Source: Chenopodium formosanum (Eukaryota; Streptophyta; Magnoliopsida; Caryophyllales; Amaranthaceae). From it: 64,000 nucleotides of DNA. Location of the stretch: NCBI GenBank assembly GCA_024500155.1, contig CM044879.1, positions 28,228,072-28,292,071 on the forward strand, in the 5' to 3' direction. The notes beneath the pieces are model-generated. The model did no database searches and was not told the DNA's origin. It saw only the letters and a list, made by a program, of their open reading frames with translations. The translations under genes were made by a program, and so were the position numbers. Of the stretch, positions 1 through 13,125 are shown piece by piece. Position 1 is the stretch's first letter; each line of letters opens with the position of its first letter.

Positions 1-1500
1 CTTGTCTTGTCTTTTTTTATTTCATACTTTGTATTAGTATAGACTAGCTAGCCAATTTTGTAATAATGAAAACAAATCTATTATACATACTCACAAATGT
101 TTCTGTATATAAAAATTAGTTTTAAATAGTAAAAATAACAAAATTTTCGATAGTAAAAGCTCAAATAAGTTTAGATCAGTGAAATTCAAACAAATTAAAA
201 TAAATTGAATAGAACAAACCCTAAAACTCGAATTTTTACATATGTTGAATCTATCTTATAGGCTTAAAGCTATGGCGATCTAATTCGATATTGATACTAT
301 AATGTTAAATAACAACTTTCTTAACCTTAAACCTAAGTATGTTTTTGTTATATTATATTTTAAAGTCTATATTATATTAGTAAAATATAAGTAGACGTGG
401 GTTTATCAAGTTGGGTTGATGATCAAGGAGATACTCACGTGCTGGTAGTGAGGGAAGGAAGTTGGGAAAGTGTGGAGCCCAAAGAGCACTGTAGGTAAAT
501 AAAAAAACCTTGTGCATATTGGAGTTTGTCTTTCCTTCAATGTTGTGGCGCTTTTTAGCCCTTTTCTATCAACCTTTTTAATGGGAGTTTTAGTGGTTAG
601 TTGTCTTGTACCACAATTGTTGGATATTTAATACATGCCTGCTGAGGATAGCATGAGATCATTTGTGATGCAACTATACAACCATGTTTGTCAAAAGAAA
701 TGGGATCATGAGCAATAGAGCAACGTAAACATGAACCCATAAATTACTATGTTCGTTAAGCTGTGTTCTATTCAACTTATAGAAGCAAACGTTTGTTTAA
801 TTCAAAAACGTTTAGATCATGCTATATCTTGTACTTGCATATACTCGAGGGGTGGTGTAGGGTAGACAATTTCACTTCCGTCTAAAAGGAAGGATCAAGG
901 ACAATGAAATTGTAATTACTTTTAATACGAATTTGACATCTCAATTGATTACCCTAACTAACATTTTTGAAAAATTTCTAAAAATAAAAAATCTATAATA
1001 AGAGAGTTAAACTTTCAAAAACAGAGGTGGAATATATACCAGTAATACCAATTTTAATGTTTGCTTAGACTGCATTGACTAATGGGTGAAGTAATAATTT
1101 TACAGAAGTCTATTGTTGACAAACTTTTTATTTGACTTTGATAGTATTAATTACATAACGATCAAAGTTTCACTCATGTAGTAATGTTCTCAAGTTTATT
1201 TTTAATTCTATACGGCTAAATGAGTCAAACTTCCTTTTAATCTTTTTTCCTATACATTTTACTCATGCATCCCACTAATTTTAAAAGGTGAAATGTATTA
1301 CATCGAATTACAACAATTAAAGAAGACCATAATTAAATGCTAATTCCTTTCGGTTCACGCTTCTTCCCTCCTTTTCCCTTCTCATCTAATCATCATAAAA
1401 CACAATCAAAATTATTATGGGGACTTCAAAAAAATTCAAAATCCAACTTTGCATATTAAATTACCAAATAAAATTACATTAGAATTTGCTAAACTTCATG
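1..1500. other. AT-rich intergenic sequence, no gene seen
   Basis: No sustained coding frame, tRNA or clear element end was recognised here. The sequence is AT-rich with scattered short A/T runs. Confidence 0.5.
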
Positions 1501-1880
1501 TCTTCTGTTGAATACGGGTCTGGGCCGCACCCGTCACGGGAGAGTGTAAGTCCACCACTTTACAAGACCAAGGAGGTTCCACCTCCAAACCATATGGCTA
1601 TGAGGGTAATAGCTCCTTAGCCTTATATTGTGGTGGTATCTCTTGAATTCTTTCAATGTGGGATTTCATTACCACTACACTCCCCCTTTAGTGTTTAGTG
1701 TGGGACAAGAAAAATGCTCACATGTGGGTTGTTCATGGGCTCAACATCTTCAGCCACTAAACAAAACGGAAAGATTTTACTTTTTAGCCTCAACTAAAAT
1801 GGGTCTTAAATACACTAACAAATTTTGTTTTTGTACTAAACTTTTATTAGTTGATATCTATATAGGATAGCCACTATTGC
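1500..1880. repeat. Possible LTR/TRIM-like remnant
   Basis: The stretch has GC-richer, LTR-like text: a block around 1555-1620 with PuGGTTCCACCTCC and CCATATGGC, then CAATGTGGGAT near 1655 and a TGTGGGACAAG near 1700. Such blocks are common in LTRs of plant retroelements. No partner LTR or target duplication was found, so this is only a suggestion. Confidence 0.25.
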
Positions 1881-2150
1881 AATAGCGTGTTCTGTGTGCG
1901 GCTTGCCACATGATATGTCCACTTTAAAAAAAAACGGAGTAACTCCTGTAACATTGTAAAAAGTTACCCCTTATTATAATTATTGATTAACCTCTAAATA
2001 ACAAAGTAACCCCTATAACATTGACAGGGTAACCCCTACAACATTGACAGGGTAACTACTATATTATTAACTACTCCGTACTAACCACTATAACTCTAAC
2101 AAAGTAACCCCTATAACACTAACTGTATGGTCAGCCATGACATATAAAAG
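1880..2150. repeat. Array of AGTAACCCCTATAACATT-type units
   Basis: Degenerate tandem units of GTAACCCCTA(TAACATTGACAGG) are repeated about six times. They are preceded by a GCGGCTTGCCACATG block. The reverse complement of the unit (TTACTTGTA-like) matches the arrays at 27.9-28.3 kb and 50.45-50.70 kb, so this may be a worn copy of the same fold-back element. Confidence 0.5.
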
Positions 2151-2389
2151 TTAGTGATCAAAGTAAGCTATCACCTTATTCAAAGAATGTTTAATAAAAA
2201 TAGTTTAAGTTTAGTAACAGTAATTTAAGTTCAACAAACATAAGTTCAGTTTGTTTCTTGTAAAAATAAATTTTAATCAATAAAAAATAATAACATTAAA
2301 GAACAAATATAAAAGCGAATTAGTAAAAATAAGGGTTATTAAAAAAAAAAGTAAGTTTGGTAGAATTAAATTAAGTTCAAACTTCCATT

Positions 2390-2466
<77 letters not shown>

Positions 2467-3060
2467 TAAGTTCAAACTTGAAATTTAGTTAAATTAAAAA
2501 TATTTTCTATTTAGCAAAAATAGTTTGATTTCAACAAAAAAAAAAATTCAATTAAACAATAACATGAAAAAAAGAGGCATAGCAGCAGAAGACTATATCC
2601 ATTTATCCCTACCTTATAAAAAGTAGAAAATAACTCTTAGGAATAGTGTGGTACCAACTATACCCTCAAACTATATGTACCTAAAGACTGTCGATTTTTA
2701 CTCCTTCGTGGTTACTCTTCTTGTTTACAATCTTGTCGTCCTTTAATTGCAATTATTGTTAAGGTTTATTAGTTTTGAAATGTACATTGTTTGATGATAC
2801 ATAAACAACATTATGGAATTTGAATGGCATTCATATTAAAAAGTGATATATGAGCAGATCTTATTAAGACGTATAAAGAACTTAAGAATCCTAAAATTAA
2901 GGAAAATCGATGATAGGAAAAAATTTTGGTATTAATAAATTATGGAGAGAATTTAAGAGGAAAAGTATAGCTAAGTGAAGAACTTATATTATTAAGTTTT
3001 TAGCTACAACGAACATTTCACATTTTAAAACTCCGAATGACCAAAGCTTACAAAAAATTC
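2151..3060. repeat. AT-rich stretch with poly(A) and (TAA)n microsatellite
   Basis: A pure A run from 2391 to about 2434 passes directly into (TAA)n up to about 2465. This may be the tail of an old retroposon, but no body was recognised. The rest of the stretch shows no coding signal. Confidence 0.7.
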
Positions 3061-3441
3061 ATTTGAAAAAATTTTAAGAGCTAGCCCTTTGCGCGCATCG
3101 CGCGTGTAGGCCACCCTAGGGTATTCTATTCACCTAATTTTCACTAATCTGAACTTAACTAAATTTATCTACTTTTATTAAAAGTTAATTTAGTTGTAAT
3201 TTACACTTGGGTAACCCTTATCAACATTTATTTTTCCTAAACTTAACTTATGTGAACTTAACTAAACTTATCTAAACGAATTAGACATGAAATAAGTGAA
3301 AATAAGGTGAATAAAACAAGCTCTAGCTAATGTAAAGTTTGATCCCACAAATTGACATTAATAACAAAAGACTTGTCCACTAATTTAAGTTGAATGACAT
3401 AACTTCAAAATATTGTGAATTGAAAATGAAGTGTATTTGTG

Positions 3442-3492
3442 TATGTAATACTTCAGGGCGTTGCTCTATGTAATACTTCAGGGCGTTGCTCA
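3442..3492. repeat. 25-bp tandem duplication
   Basis: The unit TATGTAATACTTCAGGGCGT plus TGCTC occurs twice head to tail. It lies downstream of the PLAC8-like gene in AT-rich sequence (3061-4035) in which no other gene was seen. Confidence 0.85.
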
Positions 3493-4035
3493 ATCAGATA
3501 ACATGACAAAATAAGGGGGGAAAAACCTACTAATTTGCGTTTTTGGGTGGTATTTTTCAATTTCATAAAAAAACAGATGGTAAATTCAAGTAGTGTATTT
3601 GGGGTGATTATTTACAAAATTTCCTAAACTTCACTACAAAGAAATTCATAATCAAAGATAAAAATGTATCAAAGTTGTACATTAGTGATCATGAAAATAC
3701 AACTACTACACTTATCCTATACGAGAAAGAAAATAATAGACTTGGTCTACCATTGTTTCAAACAAAACTCGGTTTTTGCATCAGTACACGTCCAACAGAT
3801 TCAAGCCCCCTTTCTACTTTTTAGTTCCATTTTCCACTATGATTACAAGTATATAAAAAGATCTGTGAGAAAGATGATTACATAATCCCTCCAAGTCTCA
3901 CAGAAAGATATTGATATCCATGACATGAGACTAAACAATTTACAAAGCACAACATTGACAGCCTAGGACTCTATGATGATAACTTGAAATCAGAGTCGCA
4001 GCATGGCCGACAAGCCGGGATATTACAACGAAGCA

Positions 4036-7000
4036 TCACTCTCCTGGACGAGGTTCCATTTTCTGAACAGGTGGAGCGGTAATTACAGGTCGTTTAGGGT
4101 CACTGTAATTGGGATCACCAGATCTTTCACAGATCTCCCTGTATTCTTGACACAAGGCACATTGATGACAGAAAAAATGAGTTGCAAAATCTCCACAGGG
4201 TGCCTCCTGCGTCACAAAAATACCAAAGATTAAAACAATGAAGCTAAAGGTTTAAGGAAAAACTAAAACCATCCTATAGATCAAAAAGAAATTATAACAG
4301 CAGAATTCTATGGGAAATCTGCAATGAAAGAAATCTAAGCAAAGAAACGTAGAAAATACAAATACTAAAATAGAATATAACTGGAACAAGATGAACGTAA
4401 TCACAGTTTATATAATGTGAGCTTTATGACCTTCAGATTGAGTACATTTTCACAGGTCTAGGTTGAACTGACAATTGGCATAGTTTTCATAATCCTATCA
4501 TAAAGAGTACATTTGTAGAGAACACTGATGGAATATAATCATGTAATCTTCATTGTTGAGCACAATGTCACTAATAGACAAAATAAAGTCCATTATTCCT
4601 CCTCTGCAAGTGCAAATTGCCTTAATCATAGCAGTAAATTCAATAAATTATTCTAATCCATATCCGAATGTAAGTCAACATCATGAGAAGATGAAGAGCA
4701 AAACATTGGCACTGGTGGACTAGAGGTGGATGGCACCCCATCCATGCCTTTTGACTTGGGGTGGAGGAGAGGAAGTAGTGGATGGAAAGAAGAGATGCTT
4801 CCTTTAAACCTTTTAAAATTTGTTGCTGCGATATGTCCCCATAACGCTCACTTCCCTCTTTTACAGCAAAAAGAAACCGTCACTCATCCTAATTTCAAAC
4901 CTCACTTTGGCAACACCTACTTCATTTTTTTCTTAAAAAGCTTCATTTTTTGTAAAACATAGTTACATGACAACATTCCCCCACTTTCCTTTTTTGTTGT
5001 TTTCAGGTCATTTCAGTTATTTTTTTACCCCTTAATGAATCATATACATGTAGAATTTAGAGGCATTTTATGCTGCTTCTATAGTTATTTTTAGGTCTTT
5101 TAGACGTTTTTCGGGTCATATTTGCACAAGTTTTTCATTTTGTGCTCTATTACGCTTCTTTTGTGTTTTCTAAATGTTTTAAGTGATTTTCACATCATTT
5201 GGATGCTTTAGGAGTGGTTAAAGTTGATTCGATTGATATTTAAACAGAAAGTTGATTGATCAAGTTTGTTGATTGAAGAGTTTATATTCGTGGATGTTTA
5301 CTTGAGGAAATTATGAAAGATAAATGAAAATAGCATCCACAATGGTCGCTATGCACCTTTCAAGAATGAATTTGAGTTAATAACGAAGTTAAACGATCGA
5401 TGACTACACAAAATAATCACTTTTGGTTCATATAGTCGACCCCATTTATGGGATTAAGGCTTTGATTCATTGATTGAACGAAGTTAAACGATGGTTACAA
5501 AGTGGCAAAACTAACCTTTGTCTGATCATAACTAGAGTTCTACAGCATCAGAAGTAATTCAAGTTGCATTGGAAACTATACTTGGAGAGTTTTTTAATGA
5601 TAGGTCACCCCCATATACGCTTCTTATAAAAAGAGATATAGACAGCAAAATTTCCATATGTCCGCTGGACAAGCTGTGGTCTCAACGTCCAAGCTTCGAA
5701 TCTACCCTCGTAGCATGTCAGATGTGTGTTTGCTTATTATCATTGCATCATCATCATCACCATTAACCAATCGTTATGCTTATGTACTTTATTTTCTTAT
5801 TTCTTTTGTTTAATTATTTTTAGATTAGAATTTAGGAAGCTTATAATAGTTATAAGTACTATTTTCCCTCATGCCTTTTATTATTTTACGTTCGTTGAAG
5901 TTTTTCTTTTATCCCTAGTTTCTTATGGCATCTCTATGGATTCTTCCTAGATGATTCTTAAGTTTATTATTTCAAATCATTGAAGTTTTTTTTTTTTTTT
6001 CTCTTAATTTTATTGGAAAAATTGACCAGAATAATCCCAACATTGCTACATTCACCCAAAATAATCCCAACTTTCAATTATTTTTTAATAATCCAAACTT
6101 TAATATGAATTTGCTTCTAATGGTCCCAACCGGTTATTTAACTTGTTATAACAAGTTAAATGACACGTGTCATAACATAATTGGTCAATTAAATAAATAA
6201 AAATTTATTTTTTAAAAAAAAAGAAAAAAGATTTAAAAATTAATTAAATTAATTAACTAAGAACCCACCACCCCCTCCCCGGCAGCTCTAGCCACCCTCT
6301 CCGGCACCACACTCCCGCGCAGCCCAGGGTCCCCTGCCCCTAGAACCGGACCTTTTAGCAACAACTCTACCACCACCACCAGCCCAGTAGCCGATCAACA
6401 TCTCTACCACCACGTCCACCAGCAGCAACAATGGCTGACCTTCTAGCAGAATTAGCAGCAGCAATGTCAGCCAAAAACGCCACAATCCTAAACTCAGAAG
6501 AATTGGACCAAACCTCGTAATTGGCAGACGAAAGAATCGACTGAAGAGACTGCCTTAGCACGGCAGCAGCTCCGGTGAGTAGACTCGTTTGATCGGTGGA
6601 CTGCTACCTTGACCGAAACCCTTAAAAACCAACGGCCAACCATCGAATCAGCCGTCGTTGTTCTTTTCCACTCCCGCGTGCCGCCCAGAGTCTTGTTCTC
6701 TTCCTAGGCTCATCCAACCGGTCCGTTGAGTCTCCTTTAACCGCAGATCTTGTACGTGGAGGTGGTGGGTCGGTTGGTCTTGGTGGTTGGCGTGATTTGC
6801 AGCATTAATTTGCTTTTTTAGTTTAATATTTAACCAGTTAATTAAGTGTTAACTAGTAACAAATAATCATGTTTTAAAAAATAAAATAAAAATAAAAATA
6901 TATTTTTGACCAATCACGTGGTGACACGTGTAAATTAAACATTTTATAAAAAAAATTACCTACTCAATAGGTCACCAGTCACTTGGGACCATTTAAAGCA

Positions 7001-10000
7001 AATTCATATCAAAGTTCGGATTATTAAAAAATAATCCAAAATTGGGATTATTTTGGGCGAATGAGGTAAAGTTGGGATTATTCTTGTCAATTATTCCTAT
7101 TTTATTTATTTATTTATTGCTTTCAATTATGGGTTCTTTCTTATCTTTAGTTTTAATTATTTATTTCATGCTTGAGTAGTTTTATTTTAGGGTTTAAGAA
7201 TCAATGTTTATATAAGGCAAATTTGGCCGCAACAGCATGAACTTTTAACAAGTTGCACTCGACAGCATGAACTTTGACTAGTATCTCAAATAGCACGACC
7301 TATAACATAAAGTGCACGAAACATCATAAATGAGTGTTGCCACCTGAGATTTTACCGAAAACAACCCATATGTAATATTTTATTATTTTCTTTTTTTTAC
7401 TAGTTTTAAATGCAATTATATTAGGCTTTTTTGTTAAAAAAATAAAATTACAATGTAATTAATAGAGGCTAGGAGGTCACGTGCTTCTTTCTTTCTTAAT
7501 TACTTCACTTTCCTTCCACATTCAATCAAACTGACATTCATGCCAATTTTTTAAAAATTTAAAAAAAAAATAATAATAAAAAAAAAATAAAAAAAAAAAA
7601 ACAAACAAACAAACAAAAGAAAAGAAAAGAAAAGAAAACCTCACATGGATGAAGAACACCATTGATAGGCGAAGAAGAAGATCCAATCAAAGTGAAATCA
7701 CGCGAGCGTGATCCTTGTGTTTGTAAGTTTACAAACACAGAAAGCTCGAGCTCAACCTAGTGTTCATCGTTTAGGAAGAAGGCAAACAAAAACAATAATG
7801 AAAATTTGGAAGCACTTGTAAAAATTGTTTGCCTTTTTTTAAAAATTGGGATGAATGTCAGTATGATTGAACGTGGGAAGGAAAGTGAAGTAATTGAGAA
7901 AGAAAGCACGTGACCTCCTAGCCTCTACTAATTACATTGTAATTTAATTTTTTAACCAAAAAACCTAACATAATTGCATTTAAAAACTAATAAAATAATA
8001 AAATATTACATATGGGTTGTTTCCGGTAGAATCTCAGGTGGCAACACTTTTTTATGATGTTTTGTGCGCCTTATATTATAGGTCGTGTTGTTTGAGCTAC
8101 TAGTCAATGTTCGTGCTGCTGAGTGCAACTTGTTAAAAATTCATGTTGTTGTAGCCAATTTTACCTTTACATAATGAATATTGATTGATATTTTGATTAT
8201 TGATATCACAAATTGATAGTGTTTTATGATTTGATAAATCTTACAACCTGATTAATTGTTTGATTAATTCATGTTAATAAGAGGTTGAATCGAAAGATCT
8301 TACTTTCGATTACAATTAGCAATTCTGATGTGTTAGCGACCATACTACATTTGTTGAATTGAGAGCGTTAGACCCCACCATAGGCTTAGCAACTGATAAT
8401 TCGAGGTCAAGATCATGTAGCAATGTATAAAAAAGCACAAGGCGCGCTGAGGCGATAAGGGATATGCAGTGCCTTGGTCGCGCCTCATTGAAGTGAGGCG
8501 CACTACATAGAAAATTGAAAAATATTGGCAGAATTTTGCTTCATGTGCGCCTGGGTGCACCTAATCAAAATCGCCTACCCCAGGCCAAAAAAAAGTGCTT
8601 ACCCCCAATCGCTTTGCACCTCAGCGCCTAGGCGCGCTTTTTCAAACACTGTCATGTAGTCTCTGATCTTGGAGTGGTTAAAGAAATTTTACTCTTTACA
8701 TATTTGGGTACTCCTTTATCAAGTTACACGCTCTCTATAAAAGCGCAAACCCACGGCTGATAAATATATTAGTAGGTTGAAATCGGGTAGTTAAGAAGCT
8801 TTCTAATGTTGCAAGACTCCAATCACATCAGTCTGCACCTTATTGAAGCCAGACTTTCTTACTCCCTAAGAAAGTCATTAGAGCTATTGAACTTATCTGT
8901 AGAACTTTTATTTGGAACGGTGATATTTCTAGCTCTGAAAAAACTCCTATTGCTTGGGACTTGATTTGTATCCTAAACTTTACAAGCATTTAAGAGGCGA
9001 ACTTGAAACAATTGGATTGGAGAAGAGTAATTCATTGCAATAAAGCGAGTCCGAGAAGTTTGTTCTAGGTTAGTTATTCAAATTAGGCCAAATAAAAATG
9101 ACAGGTTTCTCTCTTGGGTGATTCACGTTAATCAGGAGTGTGTTTTATGTCGAAAGCAAGGAGAAACAGTTCAACACTTGTTTTTTACTTGCAGCTACTC
9201 TTTTCTTTTTGGGATAAAGTTCTACGCATGCTACATTGTAACAGAAATGCTGGATATAATGGCAAAGAAGCAATCTATGAGGCAAAGGAATGGCAGATGT
9301 TTTGGCAAGAATAGGAAGTCTGCTGATCAGGTTTTTAAGGAGATAACTTTTAATGTTGCTTGTAGGCTTAATGAAGACTGATAGAGAATGATGTTGGCTT
9401 ATTGTGTAGGCTTTTAATGATGCTCTGCTTCCACCCTTCATAGAAGGTGGAAGTTAAGTGCTGGTTTGTGTTTTGGTGGTTGTAGGCTTTTGATTTCTTT
9501 GTCACTTTCCCTTTTGACAAAAGATCTTTACTTGTCAATAAAAAGTCAACCACAACCACCAAGAAAGAGAAAAGGTAAATAAGAGAAAGAGAGAGATTTA
9601 AAAAGACTGACCATGATATAAGAATAATATAAATAAATAAATAAAAATTAAAAATAAAATTGATGGTCGAATTTGAGCATTATTTGACCATAAATGCTCA
9701 AATTTTGGAATTTTAAGGTCAGATTTGGACCTAAAACTCTCAATTGTGCAATGCAGTAATGGAGATGGCATAGTACAAAAATACAGCTGTATTATTTATG
9801 TTAGGCCATATTGTAAAGGATTTGTCATGTTGAATAAGGGGCATTTCAAAAACCAGTGATCTCATATCCTCATCTGAATCACTTGTTCCATCCCTGAATT
9901 GAACATTACATCCTGTGTTTCACTCACAAGTTACTTGCTATTCAAAGACAGCGTGAAAAATCTCTCATGTCTCCCATATATTGGCTCTTAGCCTCAAATA

Positions 10001-11785
10001 ATCTACTCTAACTAATCTAATCGCATACAATTTATTATGGTCATAAAAGACTTTAGAATCATATTTGTGTCACGTGACAACCACAAAACAGTCTGAGATC
10101 AACGCATCAACTCTGTTCACATAACACTGTGAACATTAGTACAATTGCGACCAAAACCGTATTTCCGTACCATATATGGTGGGGTATGGTTTTGGTGAAG
10201 ATCTAGAAGATTGTAGAAAAATTAAGAAGATAGAGTGAGGAAAGAGAGTGGGTCGGTGGTGGAAGACGATCTAGTGAAGATTGAGAGTAGGCTTGGTGGT
10301 GGAAGAAAATATAACGAAACGGAGAGAGGGTGGTTGCCGTAGGCTTTGATTCCCTTTTACTTGTCAACCCAAACACACAAGGAAATTTGGAGTTTTAATG
10401 CCTTTTCCTTATCTCTCCCTTTCCTCAGAATCTCATATCTTTTCCTAAATCCTCTCTAACCAAACGATCCCTGAAGTTATGTCTTCTATAAAAGGAACTA
10501 ATCGTAAAAAGAATAATTTAGTGACAGTCTAAAAAGCAGACAGCAAAAAACAGCAATTCATACACCTCCAATACTCATACACTACACAACTACAAGAAGC
10601 AAGGATGAAATTTAGAAGCATTCTCCAGGTTTATGGAATTACATCTCCTATGTATGGGAAATATAAAGCCAAGAAAGCAAATATAACGAGATGACTTACC
10701 GGCAGATTATACTTGGTTCGAAGTATCTTTCGATAGTTGTATGCATAGGACGAAAGAAGGCATCCAGGCAACCCCAAAAGTATACAATACATGAAACAAC
10801 CACTGCTGGCTAGGGTCCAAAGCATACAATGAACCACACAAGGTCCTGCCAGAGTTCCAGAACCCAGAAACTCAGCATTCTTAGCAAAGAGATAGCAGGG
10901 GCAAAAGGTACCTATACAACCTGCATTGAGTAAATAGGACAAAGTAAGGTATCCAGATACAATGTGTTAAATAAACATACAAGTAAAATAACACTAAGGG
11001 TAATATTAATGAAAATTTTCTGTTCTGGGTATCCAAAATATGAAAAACCCACTCAGTTATCTCTGATTTGCAGTATTCCCAATTCAATGATCCAACCTAA
11101 GTAGCTTGTACAACTCTCAAATAAAATACTGACATTATTTAGAGTTTTTGTTAAAAAAGAAAAGGAAAATGGAGTAAAACAATTGTGTACACTGGGACTG
11201 GGCACCAAAATGAAAACTTATTGATGGGAATATTACTCCAAGATAGGCAAGAGCAAGACACATTAGAAGAGACTCGATGACATAATGCATTTCTTAGAAC
11301 ATCAAATATAGTCGAAGAGCATGTGGTAGGACCAATTAATTTGATGGAAAACTCAAAAACTAATCTGGTGGTAATTGTATATTGCAAAGTGTAAACCTAC
11401 ATGCATAAAACCATTAGCTGAGCTTAAATCGAATCAGAGGCAGTATCAAATATGAAGTTAGAGTTTTGTGAAGGAATTCGAGCAAAAATTACATCAATAG
11501 AAATATACGAAGTATATTGACCACATATGGTATTACATGATGATCCCAACTTTGTACTTTTAAGCACTCATAAGAACACTCCCTTCAATCACCTACACAA
11601 AATCAACATGCACCACAATAATGTGTCTATAAAAAAACCACCTTACTAATCTCTTCGAAATCCATCATGTGTATACTTCTCTTATAGTTATATTCACTTC
11701 AAAGGCACAACATGAGACAATCTAAGTAAGTCATTAATTCTCTATAATGCAAAAAGATAAATATCACCTACAACTACATATTTCA

Positions 11786-11818
<33 letters not shown>

Positions 11819-12066
11819 ATGCTCAAATTGCACCTTTGACAAACTCATCCTTGTGTTTTAATCAAGTGTCACAAGTCAGATAGTAGCATACAGCTCGGTG
11901 TATCGTCGCAACAAGCACATATTCCAGAGGACCATTGCACAGTGCCATCACTAATCAAAGTCGAAGCTTGAACATCACTGTTCCCTGCAGCTAAAGCTTC
12001 ATAATCTTCCTCAGACTGCCCCAGAGGTATATAAGGAGGTGGCACATAGCTCCTATTTCCTTTCAT
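4036..12066 (-). CDS. PLAC8 / cell-number-regulator-like membrane protein, 3 exons
   Basis: Exons on the minus strand are 12066-11892, 10920-10700 and 4206-4036. They join in phase (phase 1, then phase 0) with GT-AG borders and encode 188 residues ending in TGA. Residues 8-16 carry a PPPYIPLG stretch. Residues 59-67 form CCIGTFCPC, the CCXXXXCPC signature of PLAC8 proteins, and span the first splice junction. A hydrophobic cysteine-rich membrane segment lies near 81-116. A second cysteine block with CGDF, HFFCHQCALCQEYREI follows near 133-157. This layout fits the plant PLAC8 group that includes cell number regulators and plant cadmium resistance proteins, plasma-membrane proteins linked to organ size and metal transport; the substrate cannot be told from sequence. 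The order and length match full-length relatives. Intron 2 (4207-10699) is unusually long and filled with transposons. I see no break in the coding sequence. Confidence 0.88.
6015..7097. mobile_element. MULE-like MITE A, 1.08 kb
   Basis: Terminal inverted repeats begin GGAAAAATTGACCAGAATAA on the left and GGAATAATTGACAAGAATAA read from the right. Each arm is about 150 bp and is built from repeated ATAATCCCAAC-type units. Flanking 9-mers AATTTTATT and TATTTTATT match at 8 of 9 positions. The GC-rich centre (6270-6790) has no convincing gene. It lies inside the PLAC8-like intron. The 9-bp duplication fits Mutator-like elements, but no transposase is present. Confidence 0.75.
7216..8165. mobile_element. 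MULE-like MITE F, 950 bp, with long inverted arms
   Basis: The left arm (from GGCAAATTTGGC) and the right arm (ending GCCAATTTTACC) are inverted copies over roughly 350 bp each. The flanking 9-mers TTTATATAA and TTTACATAA match at 8 of 9 positions. The centre holds an A-rich tract and short non-coding text. It could fold into one long hairpin and so yield small RNAs. Confidence 0.78.
8421..8651. mobile_element. hAT-like MITE, 231 bp
   Basis: A perfect 8-bp duplication TCATGTAG flanks an element starting CAATGTATAAAAAAGC and ending GCTTTTTCAAACACTG. The interior is rich in GCGCCTAGGCGC-type sequence. An 8-bp duplication is the size made by hAT transposases. It sits in the PLAC8-like intron. 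Confidence 0.8.
8750..9420 (+). pseudogene. LINE reverse-transcriptase C-terminal remnant
   Basis: Interrupted plus-strand reading frames show the typical end of a plant non-LTR (LINE) protein: a KKVIRAIELICRTFIWNG-like stretch near 8875-8925, PIAWDLIC soon after, and a zinc-binding segment CVLCRKQGETVQHLFFTC at about 9130-9190 of the zf-RVT type. Several stops and frame changes break it, and the catalytic domain is missing. It is a 5'-truncated dead LINE copy in the PLAC8-like intron, in the opposite orientation to the host gene. Confidence 0.75.
11768..11815. repeat. Poly(T) tract in intron 1 of the PLAC8-like gene
   Basis: An almost pure T run lies 80 bp downstream (in gene sense) of the exon 1 donor at 11891. 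Intron 1 (10921-11891) is otherwise unremarkable AT-rich sequence. Confidence 0.8.
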
Positions 12067-12857
12067 ATTTGTTCTTCAGAATTGAAAGTAAATAAAACAC
12101 TGCTCAAATCCTCTCTTCAATCAGCTGCAAACTTTAAAGATTTCCAAGAAATAAATCAATTGCAAAATCCCAGGAATTATTCAAAAAGAAAAATTCAAAA
12201 TTCAATTAATCCAAGAAAATTAAAACAACAGTAAAGTTAAATAATATGAATGTATAAAATAAAAACCCAGAATTTTGCCATGAATTACAAAAATAGAAAG
12301 ACAGCAAAAACCAAGAATTTGATTGAAACAGCACCCAGAAATTATTCAAAAAGGAAAATATCAAATTCAAGAAATCCAAGAATAATCAACAAAACAACAG
12401 AATAACAACCCAGATTTTCCTGTTAAATACAAAAATGAAAAAACAGCAATACCCAAGAATTGGTTTGAAGGGTTTTATGAACAATTGAACCTTCAAATCT
12501 GTTTTTCTTTTTTTTTTTTAGGTTGTAAATTACTTAAGTAATAATTGAAAAAAAAACATTTTTTACCTACGAGAGTTTGCGAAACTTCTCCAATTCGAAT
12601 TCAGAAAAATGACGAGATTCCAATCTGGTCGAAAAAGTTTTGTATTTCCTGTTGATCTTATATGTTCCTCAAATCTGGGGAATTTTTTAAACAAAAATTA
12701 ATTTTTGGGTTTGAGGGAAATTGTATGTTGTGGTGTACCGACTGGCGACTACCGAGTTCATTTTAGCCTTATAGGAAGTACTGCCTCCTTTGCAACGATT
12801 TGACATAAAATGAGAGGAAAAGAAAATGTCTAATCGTTGCAAAAAATATGTAACGGA
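12067..12857 (-). promoter_or_regulatory. 5' flank and probable 5' UTR of the PLAC8-like gene
   Basis: The stretch upstream of the ATG at 12066 holds imperfectly repeated text (CCCAGAATTTTGCC / CCCAGATTTTCCTG with flanking A-rich sequence at about 12260-12430), suggesting a local duplication. A spliced leader is possible but no site was fixed. No clear TATA box was assigned. Confidence 0.35.
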
Positions 12858-13125
12858 AGCATTATATTTTCTTCGTTCTATTAATATTGCAACAAGGAAG
12901 AAATTACACATCCCAATGCACATTTTATATGCTAAATATCTATAATTGTGTAAGAGTAAAAATTATAAAAACTTGATATTGTGAAAGTATTTTATGAGAC
13001 GAATCCAACAAAATCCCACATGACTATATTTTGTTTATCGTATAAATCATAATTATATGGTCAAACAAGAGTGATGAATAATGCAAAAAGTCCATTGTTG
13101 CAATATTGACAGAACGGAGGAAGTA
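12858..13125. mobile_element. Stowaway-like MITE, about 265 bp
   Basis: Left TCTTCGTTCTATTAATATTG and right (inverse) CTTCCTCCGTTCTGTCAATA form inverted ends, followed on both sides by TTGCAACAA. The CTCCGTYC end type is that of Stowaway/Tc1-mariner MITEs. No protein is encoded. Confidence 0.6.

Larger units (their letters stand above)
4207..10699 (-). other. Intron 2 of the PLAC8-like gene, filled with transposable elements
   Basis: This 6.5-kb intron has a GTAAGT donor and a pyrimidine-poor ACGCAG acceptor. It holds two MULE-like MITEs (6015-7097 and 7216-8165), a hAT-like MITE (8421-8651) and a LINE remnant (about 8750-9420). The rest (4207-6005, 9560-10690) is AT-rich sequence in which I see no gene. 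Confidence 0.8.

Noticed and set aside
4003..4233. 76-codon plus-strand frame starting MADKPGYYN
   Set aside because: It is the antisense of exon 3 of the PLAC8-like gene, whose minus-strand frame carries the conserved cysteines.
6288..6561. Minus-strand frames with Leu- and Ala-rich text
   Set aside because: They fall in the GC-rich core of MULE-like MITE A and have no domain or splice context.
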